Below are positions 16,793-24,741 of a stretch of DNA of 64,000 bases, piece by piece. Every line of letters begins with the position of its first letter. Position 1 is the first letter of the stretch. Origin of the DNA: Chitinophaga sp. (GTDB lineage: Bacteria; Bacteroidota; Bacteroidia; Chitinophagales; Chitinophagaceae). The DNA lies in contig NZ_JAFAIX010000012.1 of NCBI RefSeq assembly GCF_019236475.1, positions 1,349,966 to 1,413,965 of the forward strand. Direction: 5' to 3'. Both the position numbers and the translations under genes were made by a program. The notes below the pieces were generated by a model. That model saw only the letters and a list, made by a program, of their open reading frames with translations, was not told the DNA's origin and did not search any database.

Positions 16793-18226
16793 ATGAATAA
16801 AACTTGCGAACAAGTTTGGGAAAGGTGTCTTAATATAATTAGGGATATTGTTGAGTGGCAGCCATTTAAGACATGGTTTGAACCCATAAAACCCATTAAA
16901 CTTGAAAACAATGTTTTAACCATCCAGGTCCCCAGCCAATTCTTTTACGAGTATTTGGAGGAGCATTATGTGGGATTGTTAGGAAAAACCATCAAGAGAG
17001 AATTAGGTAAAGAAGCCAGGTTGGAATACCGCATTGTAGTCGAGAACGGTACGCCACACCAGAATCCTAGAACCGTAAACATGCCGACGCAGTTTACAAA
17101 ACCGCAAAAAGACAATGAAGTAGATTTCCCGTTAACGATTCAGAATCCTGTAAAGAATCCCTTTGTGATTCCTGGAATCAAGCGCGTACAGATAGATTCA
17201 CAATTGAATCCGAATTATACATTTGATTCGTATATCGAGGGTGATTGTAACCGTGTGGCACGTCGTGCTGGAAAGACTGTAGCAGAAAAGCCAGGAGGAA
17301 CTTCGTTTAATCCGCTTGTAATCTATGGTGGTGTGGGATTGGGGAAAACGCATCTTGCACAGGCAATTGGTAATGAGGTGAAACGCATTCACCCAAACAA
17401 GGCCGTATTGTATGTAAGTGCGGAAAAGTTCATCAATCAGTTTATTGATCACTCGAAGAATAATATCATTAATGATTTTATACATTTCTATCAGTTGATA
17501 GATGTATTGATTGTAGATGATATTCAGTTTTTCGCGCGTGCAGAAAAAACGCAAGATGCATTCTTTGCTATTTTCAACCATTTGCATCAATCGGGAAAGC
17601 AGTTGATTCTGACTTCAGATAAGGCGCCGAAAGATTTGGATGGTGTACAGGAGCGTTTGTTGAGTCGTTTCCGTTGGGGATTGAGTGCGGATATTCAGAT
17701 TCCTGATTTTGAAACCAGGATGGAAATTCTGGAGATGAAGATGCGTAATGATGGGTTGGAGATGCCTAAAGAGGTAGTGAAGTATGTAGCTTATAATATT
17801 CAGACAAACGTAAGAGAGCTGGAAGGGGCGCTTATTTCTCTGCTGGCCCAGTCTTCCCTGAACCGTAAAGAAATTGATTTGGAGTTGGCGAAACGTGTGC
17901 TGAAGTCTTTTGTAAAAACGTCTTCTAAAGAGATTACGATAGAAAGTATCCAGAAGATGGTATGTGAATATTTCGATGTACCTTATGATAAGCTGTTGCA
18001 GAAGACGCGTAAGCGAGAGATTGTGCAGGCTCGTCAGATTACGATGTACTTGGCAAAATCTTTTACTAAAAACTCGCTGAAAACGATCGGTGAACATTTT
18101 GGAGGAAGAGATCATACCACAGTTATCCACTCTTGTCAGACCGTAAAAGACCTGATGGATACTGATAATAATTTCAGAGATAGTGTGATTGAACTACAAC
18201 AAAAAGTGCAGTTGGCAGCAATGTAG
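16793..18226 (+). CDS. dnaA: Chromosomal replication initiator DnaA
   Basis: DnaA binds DnaA boxes at the origin and melts the duplex with ATP. At 477 residues it has normal length. Domain I (about 1-85) contacts the helicase-loading machinery; a short linker follows; the AAA+ domain holds Walker A GGVGLGKTH (179-187), Walker B LIVDDIQF and sensor LTSDKAPKDL; domain IV at the C-terminus has the DNA-binding signature FGGRDHTTVIHSC. ATG at 16793 gives the standard N-terminus. It is a single gene with its own terminator (18249-18283). No dnaN or gyrB lies beside it, common in Bacteroidota. Confidence 0.98.
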   Translation: MNKTCEQVWERCLNIIRDIVEWQPFKTWFEPIKPIKLENNVLTIQVPSQFFYEYLEEHYVGLLGKTIKRELGKEARLEYRIVVENGTPHQNPRTVNMPTQFTKPQKDNEVDFPLTIQNPVKNPFVIPGIKRVQIDSQLNPNYTFDSYIEGDCNRVARRAGKTVAEKPGGTSFNPLVIYGGVGLGKTHLAQAIGNEVKRIHPNKAVLYVSAEKFINQFIDHSKNNIINDFIHFYQLIDVLIVDDIQFFARAEKTQDAFFAIFNHLHQSGKQLILTSDKAPKDLDGVQERLLSRFRWGLSADIQIPDFETRMEILEMKMRNDGLEMPKEVVKYVAYNIQTNVRELEGALISLLAQSSLNRKEIDLELAKRVLKSFVKTSSKEITIESIQKMVCEYFDVPYDKLLQKTRKREIVQARQITMYLAKSFTKNSLKTIGEHFGGRDHTTVIHSCQTVKDLMDTDNNFRDSVIELQQKVQLAAM

Positions 18227-18248
18227 CCCCCTTGTAACCTATTTACAT

Positions 18249-18283
18249 CATGCCCCCGCTAAAAGCGGGGGCATGTTTGTTTT
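18249..18283 (+). terminator. Terminator after dnaA
   Basis: A perfect 12-bp GC-rich stem (18249-18260 with 18264-18275), AAA loop, then TTTGTTTT. Confidence 0.9.
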
Positions 18284-18401
18284 GGGAGGTGTTGTGCGCT
18301 GGAACTCAATGCAGTAGCGGGTTTTGGCATATTAAAAGCAATTGTTTATTTGATTGATTTTCATCTATTTGAAAATTTTTTTTAAAAAAATATCATTTGC
18401 T

Positions 18402-18432
18402 TTTGGTGGATTTAAAATAATTCCTATTTTTG
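18402..18432 (+). promoter_or_regulatory. Promoter of the tRNA-Ser/tRNA-Pro unit
   Basis: -33 TTTG (18402-18405), 19-base spacer, -7 TATTTTTG (18425-18432): a perfect Bacteroidota promoter, 34 bases before tRNA-Ser. Confidence 0.85.
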
Positions 18433-18466
18433 CAACCCCTTCACGGAAGTACTACGAAGGAAAAAT

Positions 18467-18555
18467 GGTGAGGTGCCTGAGTGGCCGAAAGGAACGGTTT
18501 GCTAAACCGTCGTACGGGTTAAACTGTACCGAGGGTTCGAATCCCTCCCTCACCG
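18467..18555 (+). tRNA. tRNA-Ser(GCU)
   Basis: An 89-base cloverleaf with 7-bp acceptor stem (GGTGAGG at 18467 pairing with CCTCACC ending at 18554), G discriminator, anticodon GCT at 18501-18503 in the loop TTGCTAA, a long serine-type variable arm and the T-loop GGTTCGAATCC. The CCA end is not encoded. It reads AGC/AGU codons. Confidence 0.96.
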
Positions 18556-18573
18556 CTGAATACAAACCGGGAT

Positions 18574-18648
18574 CGGGGCGTAGCGTAGCCCGGTTATCGC
18601 GCCACATTTGGGATGTGGAGGTCGCAAGTTCGAATCTTGCCGCCCCGA
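18574..18648 (+). tRNA. tRNA-Pro(UGG), copy 1
   Basis: A 75-base cloverleaf: acceptor CGGGGCG/CGCCCCG, A discriminator, anticodon TGG at 18609-18611 in a 5-bp stem CCACA/TGTGG, T-loop AGTTCGAAT. CCA is not encoded. It follows tRNA-Ser by 18 bases, likely in one transcript. The gene is identical over all 75 bases to copy 2 at 22576-22650. Confidence 0.97.
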
Positions 18649-18656
18649 CGAAAACA

Positions 18657-18690
18657 AAAGGACAAGTCATATAGGCTTGTCCTTTTTGTT
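18657..18690 (+). terminator. Terminator after the tRNA unit
   Basis: A 10-bp stem (18657-18666 with 18676-18685) and 9-base loop followed by a T-rich run, 8 bases after tRNA-Pro. Confidence 0.8.
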
Positions 18691-18710
18691 TTTATACTTT
18701 ACCACTTCTT

Positions 18711-18787
18711 CTACTTGCATTCATCATCTCTTCGTTATATAAATTTATAATGCCTGTAATGTGCATTCTCCTGTTATTGTAAACCGC
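18711..18787. repeat. 77-base direct repeat, copy 1
   Basis: Shares about 88 percent of positions with copy 2 at 18808-18884 (nine mismatches by eye, no gaps). No open frame or stem-loop explains it. It begins CTACTTGCAT, a string that recurs in the repeat at the right end of the window (63889). Confidence 0.7.
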
Positions 18788-18807
18788 ATGACACTTTATG
18801 ATTGTTC

Positions 18808-18884
18808 CTACTTGCATCCATCATCTCTTCGTTATATAAAGTTATAATGGCTATAATACGCATTCTCCTGCTGTTTTAAACCGC
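18808..18884. repeat. 77-base direct repeat, copy 2
   Basis: Second copy, offset 97 bases from the first, with substitutions only. Its origin and function are unknown. Confidence 0.7.
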
Positions 18885-19385
18885 TGGAAGGCAAAGGGCT
18901 CCGTGTCTCCCTAAACACGTTTTAAACACCTGAAATAAGCGCATTAGCTGTACAATTAGGATATTACTATTATACAGGGTTTCGCGATAGAAAAAGAAGA
19001 GGCGCAGTAGTTGTAAATGCTATTATGCAATCTTTGTTGATATTACCTGTTGAAAGGGTGCCTATGAAGTAGTAGAAAATAAAAAGCGGAGACAATCTCG
19101 CTGTCTCCGCACATGGGGCCAACAAGATAACTCCTGCTACCCGGACAGATTAATAAGATGAATGATGGAAAATTTGAGGATACAAAAACAGGATGTAAGC
19201 TAATATAAAGGTAGTATGGTCCTGGAGTATAGGAGGCTTTAAAATGGCAATTGGTATCTCCTTTTTCCTAAGTGGTCATTTTGGGCTTATAAGTGTCGGC
19301 TTAAACTTACCTACTGGAAAATATATTTCCCATTACCCAACCTTTCGGTTTTAGTTTCCCGTTTACTATAATAAACAGACTTTCT
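18885..19385. other. Intergenic stretch between tRNA unit and repeat lipoprotein
   Basis: No credible gene on either strand. It contains one minus-strand terminator (19078-19110) without a recognisable leftward gene before it. The rest shows only short, unconnected A/T-rich runs. Confidence 0.4.
19078..19110 (-). terminator. Orphan leftward terminator
   Basis: A perfect 9-bp stem (19086-19094 with 19102-19110), 7-base loop, followed on the minus strand by TTTTTATTTT. No coding frame precedes it on that strand, so it may end a small RNA transcribed from 19111-19385. Confidence 0.55.
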
Positions 19386-19757
19386 ATGAGATATCTTCCC
19401 CTATCTTTTTTGGTGTTAGTGCTTGGTATTATTTGTATTATTGGTTGCAGAAAGGACAATAATGTACAGACCTTGCAGGAAATTAAAGCTAAAAGTGCGG
19501 CTTTAGGATTAGATTCTACAGGTCATCCCCGTGACACTACTCATCGTGATTCGATTCCTCATCCGGGCGATACAACGAAACCACATTGGCCGGTAGATAC
19601 CCCTAGGCATCCGCGCGATACGCCACGTTGGCCGGTGGATAGTCCACGCTACCCGATTGATACGCCGCATTGGCCAGTGGATTCGCCTCGTCATCCGGTA
19701 GATACGCCAAGATATCCTGGTTCGGATACATTAAGGGGATCTGTGAGGAGATTTTAA
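19386..19757 (+). CDS. Lipoprotein made of Pro-rich heptapeptide repeats
   Basis: A 123-residue protein of unknown function. Residues 1-20 are a lipoprotein signal with lipobox IIGC (Cys21). After a short spacer, residues 67-115 consist of about seven tandem heptapeptides of the form (R/H)(W/H/Y)P-x-D(T/S)P, for example HWPVDTP, RHPRDTP, RWPVDSP and RYPIDTP. Such a chain should be extended and rigid, with alternating aromatic/basic and acidic residues. It lies 166 bases upstream of an ECF sigma gene, and the same strand suggests linkage. No family is recognised. Confidence 0.7.
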   Translation: MRYLPLSFLVLVLGIICIIGCRKDNNVQTLQEIKAKSAALGLDSTGHPRDTTHRDSIPHPGDTTKPHWPVDTPRHPRDTPRWPVDSPRYPIDTPHWPVDSPRHPVDTPRYPGSDTLRGSVRRF

Positions 19758-19923
19758 TGACGTATAACCGATCATGTTAGTATACCATCAAGCTGTTTGA
19801 CACGTGTAAACAGTGGTAAAAAACAGTGGTAAACACAACAGATAGTTGCTGTAAGACTGAAAAGTCTATAGCAACTTTTCCCATTTTGGTAACCCATATT
19901 TAGTTCTGTAATAGGTTAATCCT

Positions 19924-20454
19924 TTGGAAGATTTACAGCAATTGATACGTGAGTGCCTGGCCAATGACAGACGTAGTCAGGAGAAGTTATACCGGAAGTT
20001 TTATCCGGCGTTATTCTTATTGTGTAGAAAGTTCTTCAGTCAGCCTGAAGAAGCCGTTGAAGTGCTGAATGATGGGATGCTACAGGTATTTACACAATTG
20101 GAGAAGTATGATGCTGCAAAAGGAGCGTTTTTTAATTGGGTATATACTGTAGTCAGAAATACGGCACTGGATAAAATCCGCAAGAAGAAATGGCCTGTAC
20201 ACACCGCCATAGAGGAAGATGTGATTGTAACGCAGAATAATATTTTGAGCAAACTAGCATGGGAAGATATTTATAAGTTGCTCGATACGTTACCTCCATC
20301 TACCAGGGCTGTCTGTTCATTATTCTACCTGGAAGGCTTTCCTATAAAAGAAATTGGCGAGATGCTCCAACAAAGTCCTGGCACTGTAAAATGGCACCTG
20401 AGCGAAACACGAAGTAAATTGAAACCGATATTGGAGAAGTACTACCTTAAATGA
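19924..20454 (+). CDS. ECF (sigma-70 family) RNA polymerase sigma factor
   Basis: A 176-residue ECF sigma factor. Region 2 (about residues 8-80) contains the core-binding and -10 recognition helix VLNDGMLQVFTQLEKYDAAKG; region 4 (about 120-170) has PPSTRAVCSLFYLEGFPIKEIGEML followed by the recognition helix SPGTVKWHLSETRSKL. No ATG is available: a stop codon lies in frame at 19912, so TTG at 19924 is the only plausible start. The gene is followed after 7 bases by the predicted envelope-spanning anti-sigma protein, which probably sequesters it. Confidence 0.9.
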   Translation: MEDLQQLIRECLANDRRSQEKLYRKFYPALFLLCRKFFSQPEEAVEVLNDGMLQVFTQLEKYDAAKGAFFNWVYTVVRNTALDKIRKKKWPVHTAIEEDVIVTQNNILSKLAWEDIYKLLDTLPPSTRAVCSLFYLEGFPIKEIGEMLQQSPGTVKWHLSETRSKLKPILEKYYLK

Positions 20455-20461
20455 TATCTGA

Positions 20462-22381
20462 GTGAGCGAAAGTAATTTGCATATGCAATTTTTTGATGAG
20501 GAAAATGTACCCATTCCCATACCACCCGCTGATCAAAGCTGGAAGCTCATGGAACAGGCACTAAATAAAGCCATGCCCGTGAATTCCCCATCCGGCGGGA
20601 ATGCCAGCCCCTTTGCCGGTAGTATTGGCGATAAATTGCTCACCATTGTCAAATATGCCGTCGTAACTGTATTGAGTGCAGGGGCGATCTATTATGGGAT
20701 CCACCGAATGACGCACTCAGAAAAGGCAGCATTGCTCGATAAGCATCACTCAACGATGACAGGGCGATCAGATTCCTTGTCATATCAGGCTGGGGCAACT
20801 CCTGGAGCGACGGTAGCTGAGGCAGAGAATAATGGGTTATCCACATCTGGAAATGTTCCATCTAGTGTAACCGGCCAGGGATCCTCATCACGTGGTGCAG
20901 TGAATAATGGGGCGACTACATCTGGGAAAACTTCTTCTAGTGGAAATGGCCAAGGTACAGCATCCGGTGGTGTTGTGAATAATCGGGTATCTGCATCTAG
21001 TAACGCGCAATCTAGTGTAACCGGCCAGGGAGCTGTATCAGGAGGTATTATGAATAACGGCGTGGCTACATCTGGGAAAACTCCTTCCGGTGTAAATGGC
21101 CAGGGGACAGTATCAGGTGGTGCTGTGAATAATGGGTTATCCACATTTGTAAAAAACTCTTCTAGTGTAAAGGGGCAAGGCGCTACAATTGGTTCTGCGA
21201 GCGCCAATAGAGCTACTGTTACTGGTCCCCCTATGACACTACCAGTTGGGCATACTACAAAGCGAAAAGCAGAAAAGAAGAATGCAACTGTTGAAAAAAG
21301 TGCAATAGGTCCAGAAAAGGCAAGAGAGGGTAATTTGTCGAATAGTGGAAAGGAAAACCTCTCCACCACGAATAACCCTACCAGCACAAAAGAAAATGAG
21401 CCGACGTCTAATAACCCATCATTGGCAACTCCTGATCTGGCCAGTGGTAATACCATTCCAAACAAAAAACTTATACTGAAAAATAATTCCTTTACTGGTA
21501 GAAAAAGTCAATCTCCAATTGCGCAGCAATCAGTAAATACAACTGTGGTGGACCATCCTGGAATGGTGGCCCCTTCTGATATTAGCTCTCCTGGTACTAT
21601 GGGCACGGGGCAACCTGGATACCCCGCCATTATTCAGTGTCAATCGCTCCGGCCCTCAGGAAGCATTCATGCTACATTAGAGCCATTGAAAGTAAGTGCT
21701 GAAACAATGCAGCTCATGGCCAATTACCGTATGCCGAAAAGTAAAATACATATGCCCGGAAATTGGGAAGCCATGGCCCAGTGGAGCGTGGCAATGCCCA
21801 TCAATAGTAATGCGGGTTTTTACAATGGTCCTGCCGGCAACTCGCAGCTATACAGATTAATAATTCCAGGTATACGTGCCCAACGAACTTGGAAAAATGC
21901 CGCCATCAGCCTTGATCTTAATGTGATGGCTACTCAAACCTATGACCATCAGCCTTACATGTGGCTCCCCTGGGCCGGAAGCACAGGAGGTACAACGTCT
22001 TTGACCTTGTTACAGACATTCGGATATAAGGCAGGCCTAGCCTATCATCATCGGTTGGTAGGTCAGTTCTTCGGTAGTGCTGGTATACAAGGCTATATTG
22101 GGCATACAGGTTCCATTCAGCGTGTATCTTATATCAGGGATAGTTTGGGCGTTCATAGTAACACTACCATCAATATAAATAAAGATAGTTTGTGGAACAG
22201 CATTGGGAAATTCCAGGGAAATATAACAGCAGAGGTTTACTATGACCTCAAAAGGTGGCAAATAGGTGCTCGTACAGCTATTCCAGTCATACATTCCGCT
22301 AAAGATTCCGCCGGAATCAATATAAAACCAACGGTTCAACTAGAAATATTGCTTCGCTGGAAAATCTGGAAGAATAAATAG
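20462..22381 (+). CDS. Predicted dual-membrane anti-sigma protein with repeat linker and C-terminal beta-barrel
   Basis: A 639-residue protein from GTG 20462, or 632 residues from ATG 20483. Order: short cytosolic segment with a helix ADQSWKLMEQALNKAM (about 23-38), one membrane helix (about 58-80), a Ser/Gly/Asn/Thr-rich linker of about 300 residues, and from about 400 to the end an amphipathic, aromatic-rich segment (PGIRAQRTWKNAAISLDLNV, TLLQTFGYKAGLAYHHR, EVYYDLKRWQIGART) ending in LEILLRWKIWKNK, consistent with an outer-membrane beta-barrel of about eight strands. The linker includes five 25-residue repeats (residues 123-247). Lying directly after an ECF sigma gene, it resembles the dual membrane-spanning anti-sigma (Dma) proteins reported from Bacteroides. 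This is inference from architecture. Confidence 0.7.
   Translation: MSESNLHMQFFDEENVPIPIPPADQSWKLMEQALNKAMPVNSPSGGNASPFAGSIGDKLLTIVKYAVVTVLSAGAIYYGIHRMTHSEKAALLDKHHSTMTGRSDSLSYQAGATPGATVAEAENNGLSTSGNVPSSVTGQGSSSRGAVNNGATTSGKTSSSGNGQGTASGGVVNNRVSASSNAQSSVTGQGAVSGGIMNNGVATSGKTPSGVNGQGTVSGGAVNNGLSTFVKNSSSVKGQGATIGSASANRATVTGPPMTLPVGHTTKRKAEKKNATVEKSAIGPEKAREGNLSNSGKENLSTTNNPTSTKENEPTSNNPSLATPDLASGNTIPNKKLILKNNSFTGRKSQSPIAQQSVNTTVVDHPGMVAPSDISSPGTMGTGQPGYPAIIQCQSLRPSGSIHATLEPLKVSAETMQLMANYRMPKSKIHMPGNWEAMAQWSVAMPINSNAGFYNGPAGNSQLYRLIIPGIRAQRTWKNAAISLDLNVMATQTYDHQPYMWLPWAGSTGGTTSLTLLQTFGYKAGLAYHHRLVGQFFGSAGIQGYIGHTGSIQRVSYIRDSLGVHSNTTININKDSLWNSIGKFQGNITAEVYYDLKRWQIGARTAIPVIHSAKDSAGINIKPTVQLEILLRWKIWKNK
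20828..21202 (+). repeat. Five tandem 75-base (25-codon) repeats in the anti-sigma linker
   Basis: Five in-frame units beginning NNG or NNR, with the pattern NNGxxTSGxxxSSxxGQGxxSGGxV. They are diverged from one another but keep length exactly, so the frame is preserved. The copy number could vary by recombination, changing linker length. Confidence 0.85.
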
Positions 22382-22490
22382 CGATCCTTTGTAAGTGTCT
22401 GTGGTGGCCGTTGTGTATTGGTTAGTCGGCTGAAAGCTATTGTGCCAGCTATCTCCCTGAAAAATTATTTTTAAAAAAACTGAAAATCAA

Positions 22491-22523
22491 TTTGGTTTTC
22501 TCGCAAACTTCTCGCTATCTTTG
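22491..22523 (+). promoter_or_regulatory. Promoter of tRNA-Pro copy 2
   Basis: -33 TTTG (22491-22494), 21-base spacer, -7 TATCTTTG (22516-22523), 52 bases before the tRNA. Both elements are perfect. Confidence 0.8.
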
Positions 22524-22575
22524 CACTCCGCAATCAGGGAATCAAACATCTGAATTGCACACCGGAACAAGGTTC

Positions 22576-22650
22576 CGGGGCGTAGCGTAGCCCGGTTATC
22601 GCGCCACATTTGGGATGTGGAGGTCGCAAGTTCGAATCTTGCCGCCCCGA
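22576..22650 (+). tRNA. tRNA-Pro(UGG), copy 2
   Basis: A 75-base tRNA identical base for base to copy 1 (18574-18648), with anticodon TGG in the loop TTTGGGA. It has its own promoter and terminator, so it is probably functional rather than a remnant. The two copies bracket the sigma/anti-sigma locus as direct repeats. Confidence 0.97.
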
Positions 22651-22655
22651 CCAAA

Positions 22656-22692
22656 AAAGAGAGAATGGTTTTATTACCATTCTCTCTTTTTT
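22656..22692 (+). terminator. Terminator after tRNA-Pro copy 2
   Basis: A perfect 14-bp stem (22656-22669 with 22676-22689), 6-base loop and T tract. Confidence 0.88.
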
Positions 22693-22860
22693 TATTCCTG
22701 CCTATAATACAATGCAGGTTTGCAATATATGTATTTTTCGAGGTTCGAACTTGTAATCCGAAATTGATTTAAAGCCCTCAGAATTTTATCTTTTCATATA
22801 AATATATCAATTGATTTTTGACTGCGCTTCACGATGATCTTATTATTTTCCAATGATTTG

Positions 22861-23730
22861 TTAGCTAAATAACTCCTTATAGTCGTTTACAAATTGCTCA
22901 AAACTAATTGGAGCGACATTGGTTATATCGCAAGCCGTATTATAGATTTCGGCCGCCTCTCCCCTGGAATAGTGCGCATAGTCTTCGATCAAGCCTCCTA
23001 CCTGCCATTCAGGAAATCCCGCATCTCTTAAAGCTCTTTCCATCTGATTTGGAGTTACATCGACGAACACGATCTCCTTTCCGAGCACACGAGAAAATAT
23101 ATCTGCCATTTGATTGTGCGTGATGGCTCTACTACCTGTGATGTTATATATCTTATTTTCATGCCCCGCTTCAGTCAGTGCCTTGGCTGCAACTGCTGCA
23201 ATATCTCTGATATCGACCGCACTAATGGCGGCATTGCCCACAGATGCGTAAAACTTTCCACTGGTTTTGATATAGTCCTTAAATGCGATCAGTCCCTGCA
23301 TATACAAATTTGGCCTAAGGAATGTATAGCTCAATCCCAGTTCTTTGATCTTGTTTTCTACCTTGGCATGGTAACGCAGGAAACGAACAGGAGAATTTTC
23401 ATCGGCAGCATATTGAGATAATTTTACAATATGTTTTACACCTGCACGATATGCAGCATGTACAAAATTCAATTGCAATTGCTCTGCCTGTTCTGATGAG
23501 TTAGTCAGCAGGAATGCTTTTTCGATGTCTTGCATTGCATCAATCAATGCCAATTCATTAGCCAGGTCACCTATGATGATCTCGGCTTGTGGCAGGCTTT
23601 TCAGTAGCTCGTTATGATCGCCATTACGTACCAAAGCCTTAAATGGTATGTTTAATGCTGCAAGTTGTTTTACTAATTGGGTGCCCACGTTTCCTGTAGC
23701 GCCTGAAATAAGAATTTTTGTCTGTGTCAT
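22861..23730 (-). CDS. NmrA-like NAD(P)-binding oxidoreductase
   Basis: A 289-residue atypical short-chain dehydrogenase. The nucleotide-binding motif GATGNVG (10-16) opens a Rossmann fold; PFKALVRNGD after strand 2 suggests NADP preference. AFLLTNSSEQAEQ, VKHIVKLSQYAA and SYTFLRPNLYMQ are typical of the NmrA/QOR2 group, which includes azoreductase- and quinone-reductase-like enzymes and redox sensors. The catalytic Tyr-x-x-x-Lys of classical SDRs is not in place. It neighbours an AraC regulator on the same strand, 65 bases upstream, that may control it. Confidence 0.85.
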   Translation of the reverse strand: MTQTKILISGATGNVGTQLVKQLAALNIPFKALVRNGDHNELLKSLPQAEIIIGDLANELALIDAMQDIEKAFLLTNSSEQAEQLQLNFVHAAYRAGVKHIVKLSQYAADENSPVRFLRYHAKVENKIKELGLSYTFLRPNLYMQGLIAFKDYIKTSGKFYASVGNAAISAVDIRDIAAVAAKALTEAGHENKIYNITGSRAITHNQMADIFSRVLGKEIVFVDVTPNQMERALRDAGFPEWQVGGLIEDYAHYSRGEAAEIYNTACDITNVAPISFEQFVNDYKELFS

Positions 23731-23795
23731 AAATTAGTTTTTGATGACACAAAATTGGCGATCAGCGATTTACTAAAATTGTAAGAAAACGAAAG

Positions 23796-24617
23796 TCAGG
23801 ACCTGGGATTACAGATGCCTTGCTGGAACTTCAGGTATTTAGAAGGAGTAAGGTTGAGGTAATATTTAAAATCGTGAATGAGCTGGCTCTGGTCGTAATA
23901 TCCACATTCATAAATCACTTCGAACCAGTCCACTTTTGCATCATTTGAAGCAGCAATTGACTGCACTTGCTGTATAGCTTTTAAAAAACGTTGATAGCGG
24001 CTGATCTCCTTGGCAGAGTAGCCGAAATGTTTTTTATGGTTTAACTGGATTGTCCTTTCCGATATCTGATTCTTTTCGGAAATTTCTTTCACAGGGCTCA
24101 GGTTATCGACATTAAAACCAGCTATTTGACTGGCTATATGGTTTCGGCTTCTTATATATGGCTTGCTAAAACTAAGGATGTGATTGATCCGGCTTTCGTT
24201 ATCTGTTAATTTACCTAGATCCGACCATAAGAGATGGAAACAATTTTCGTTCAACAATTCATCGGGATGTACAGCGATATTTTGTGTTAGAATTGCATGC
24301 CCGAAAAAACGAAAAAAGGCATCATCTTTAAAATTGGCTACCAGTATTTCTGACGAAGATGGTAAAATATAATCAAAAGCATGTTTGATAGGGCCAATCA
24401 CTAGGCATTTCTCTACTGATACCTCATCATTTTCTTTAGTTATAAAAGAAACCGGGTTACCAAAGCTGAAAACCATAATCGTTTGGAAGGAGGGCATTAG
24501 GGTCTGAATAATGGTTGTACCGGATATGTTTTCCGCAAAATAAAAATGTGAAAACATTTCTTCAAATGCCGACGGCACTGGAATCCGGTAACTATTATAG
24601 CCTTCTTTATTTTCCAT
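23796..24617 (-). CDS. AraC family transcriptional regulator
   Basis: A 273-residue protein. The N-terminal part (about 1-150) resembles the DUF6597/cupin-like sensor of AraC regulators (PSAFEEMFSHFYFAENISG). The C-terminal domain has two helix-turn-helices: ISERTIQLNHKKHFGYSAKEISRYQRFLKAI and WFEVIYECGYYDQSQLIHDFKYYLNLTPSKYL, the second being the characteristic AraC signature. It is read leftward towards the NmrA-like gene and is divergent from an SRPBCC gene; either may be its target. Confidence 0.9.
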   Translation of the reverse strand: MENKEGYNSYRIPVPSAFEEMFSHFYFAENISGTTIIQTLMPSFQTIMVFSFGNPVSFITKENDEVSVEKCLVIGPIKHAFDYILPSSSEILVANFKDDAFFRFFGHAILTQNIAVHPDELLNENCFHLLWSDLGKLTDNESRINHILSFSKPYIRSRNHIASQIAGFNVDNLSPVKEISEKNQISERTIQLNHKKHFGYSAKEISRYQRFLKAIQQVQSIAASNDAKVDWFEVIYECGYYDQSQLIHDFKYYLNLTPSKYLKFQQGICNPRS

Positions 24618-24741
24618 TGTTGTAAAGATAACAGGTCTTCTTTAATTCCGGTAAACATCGATATTTCGTTTTCTTACAATTTCTGCGCATCATGGCTTTC
24701 TACTTTTGTCACTATCAATCATAGTCAAAAAAAGTATTAAC

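Noticed and set aside
20785..21465. Open frame antisense to the repeat linker (226 codons)
   Set aside because: It mirrors the repetitive coding strand and has no start signal or family match.
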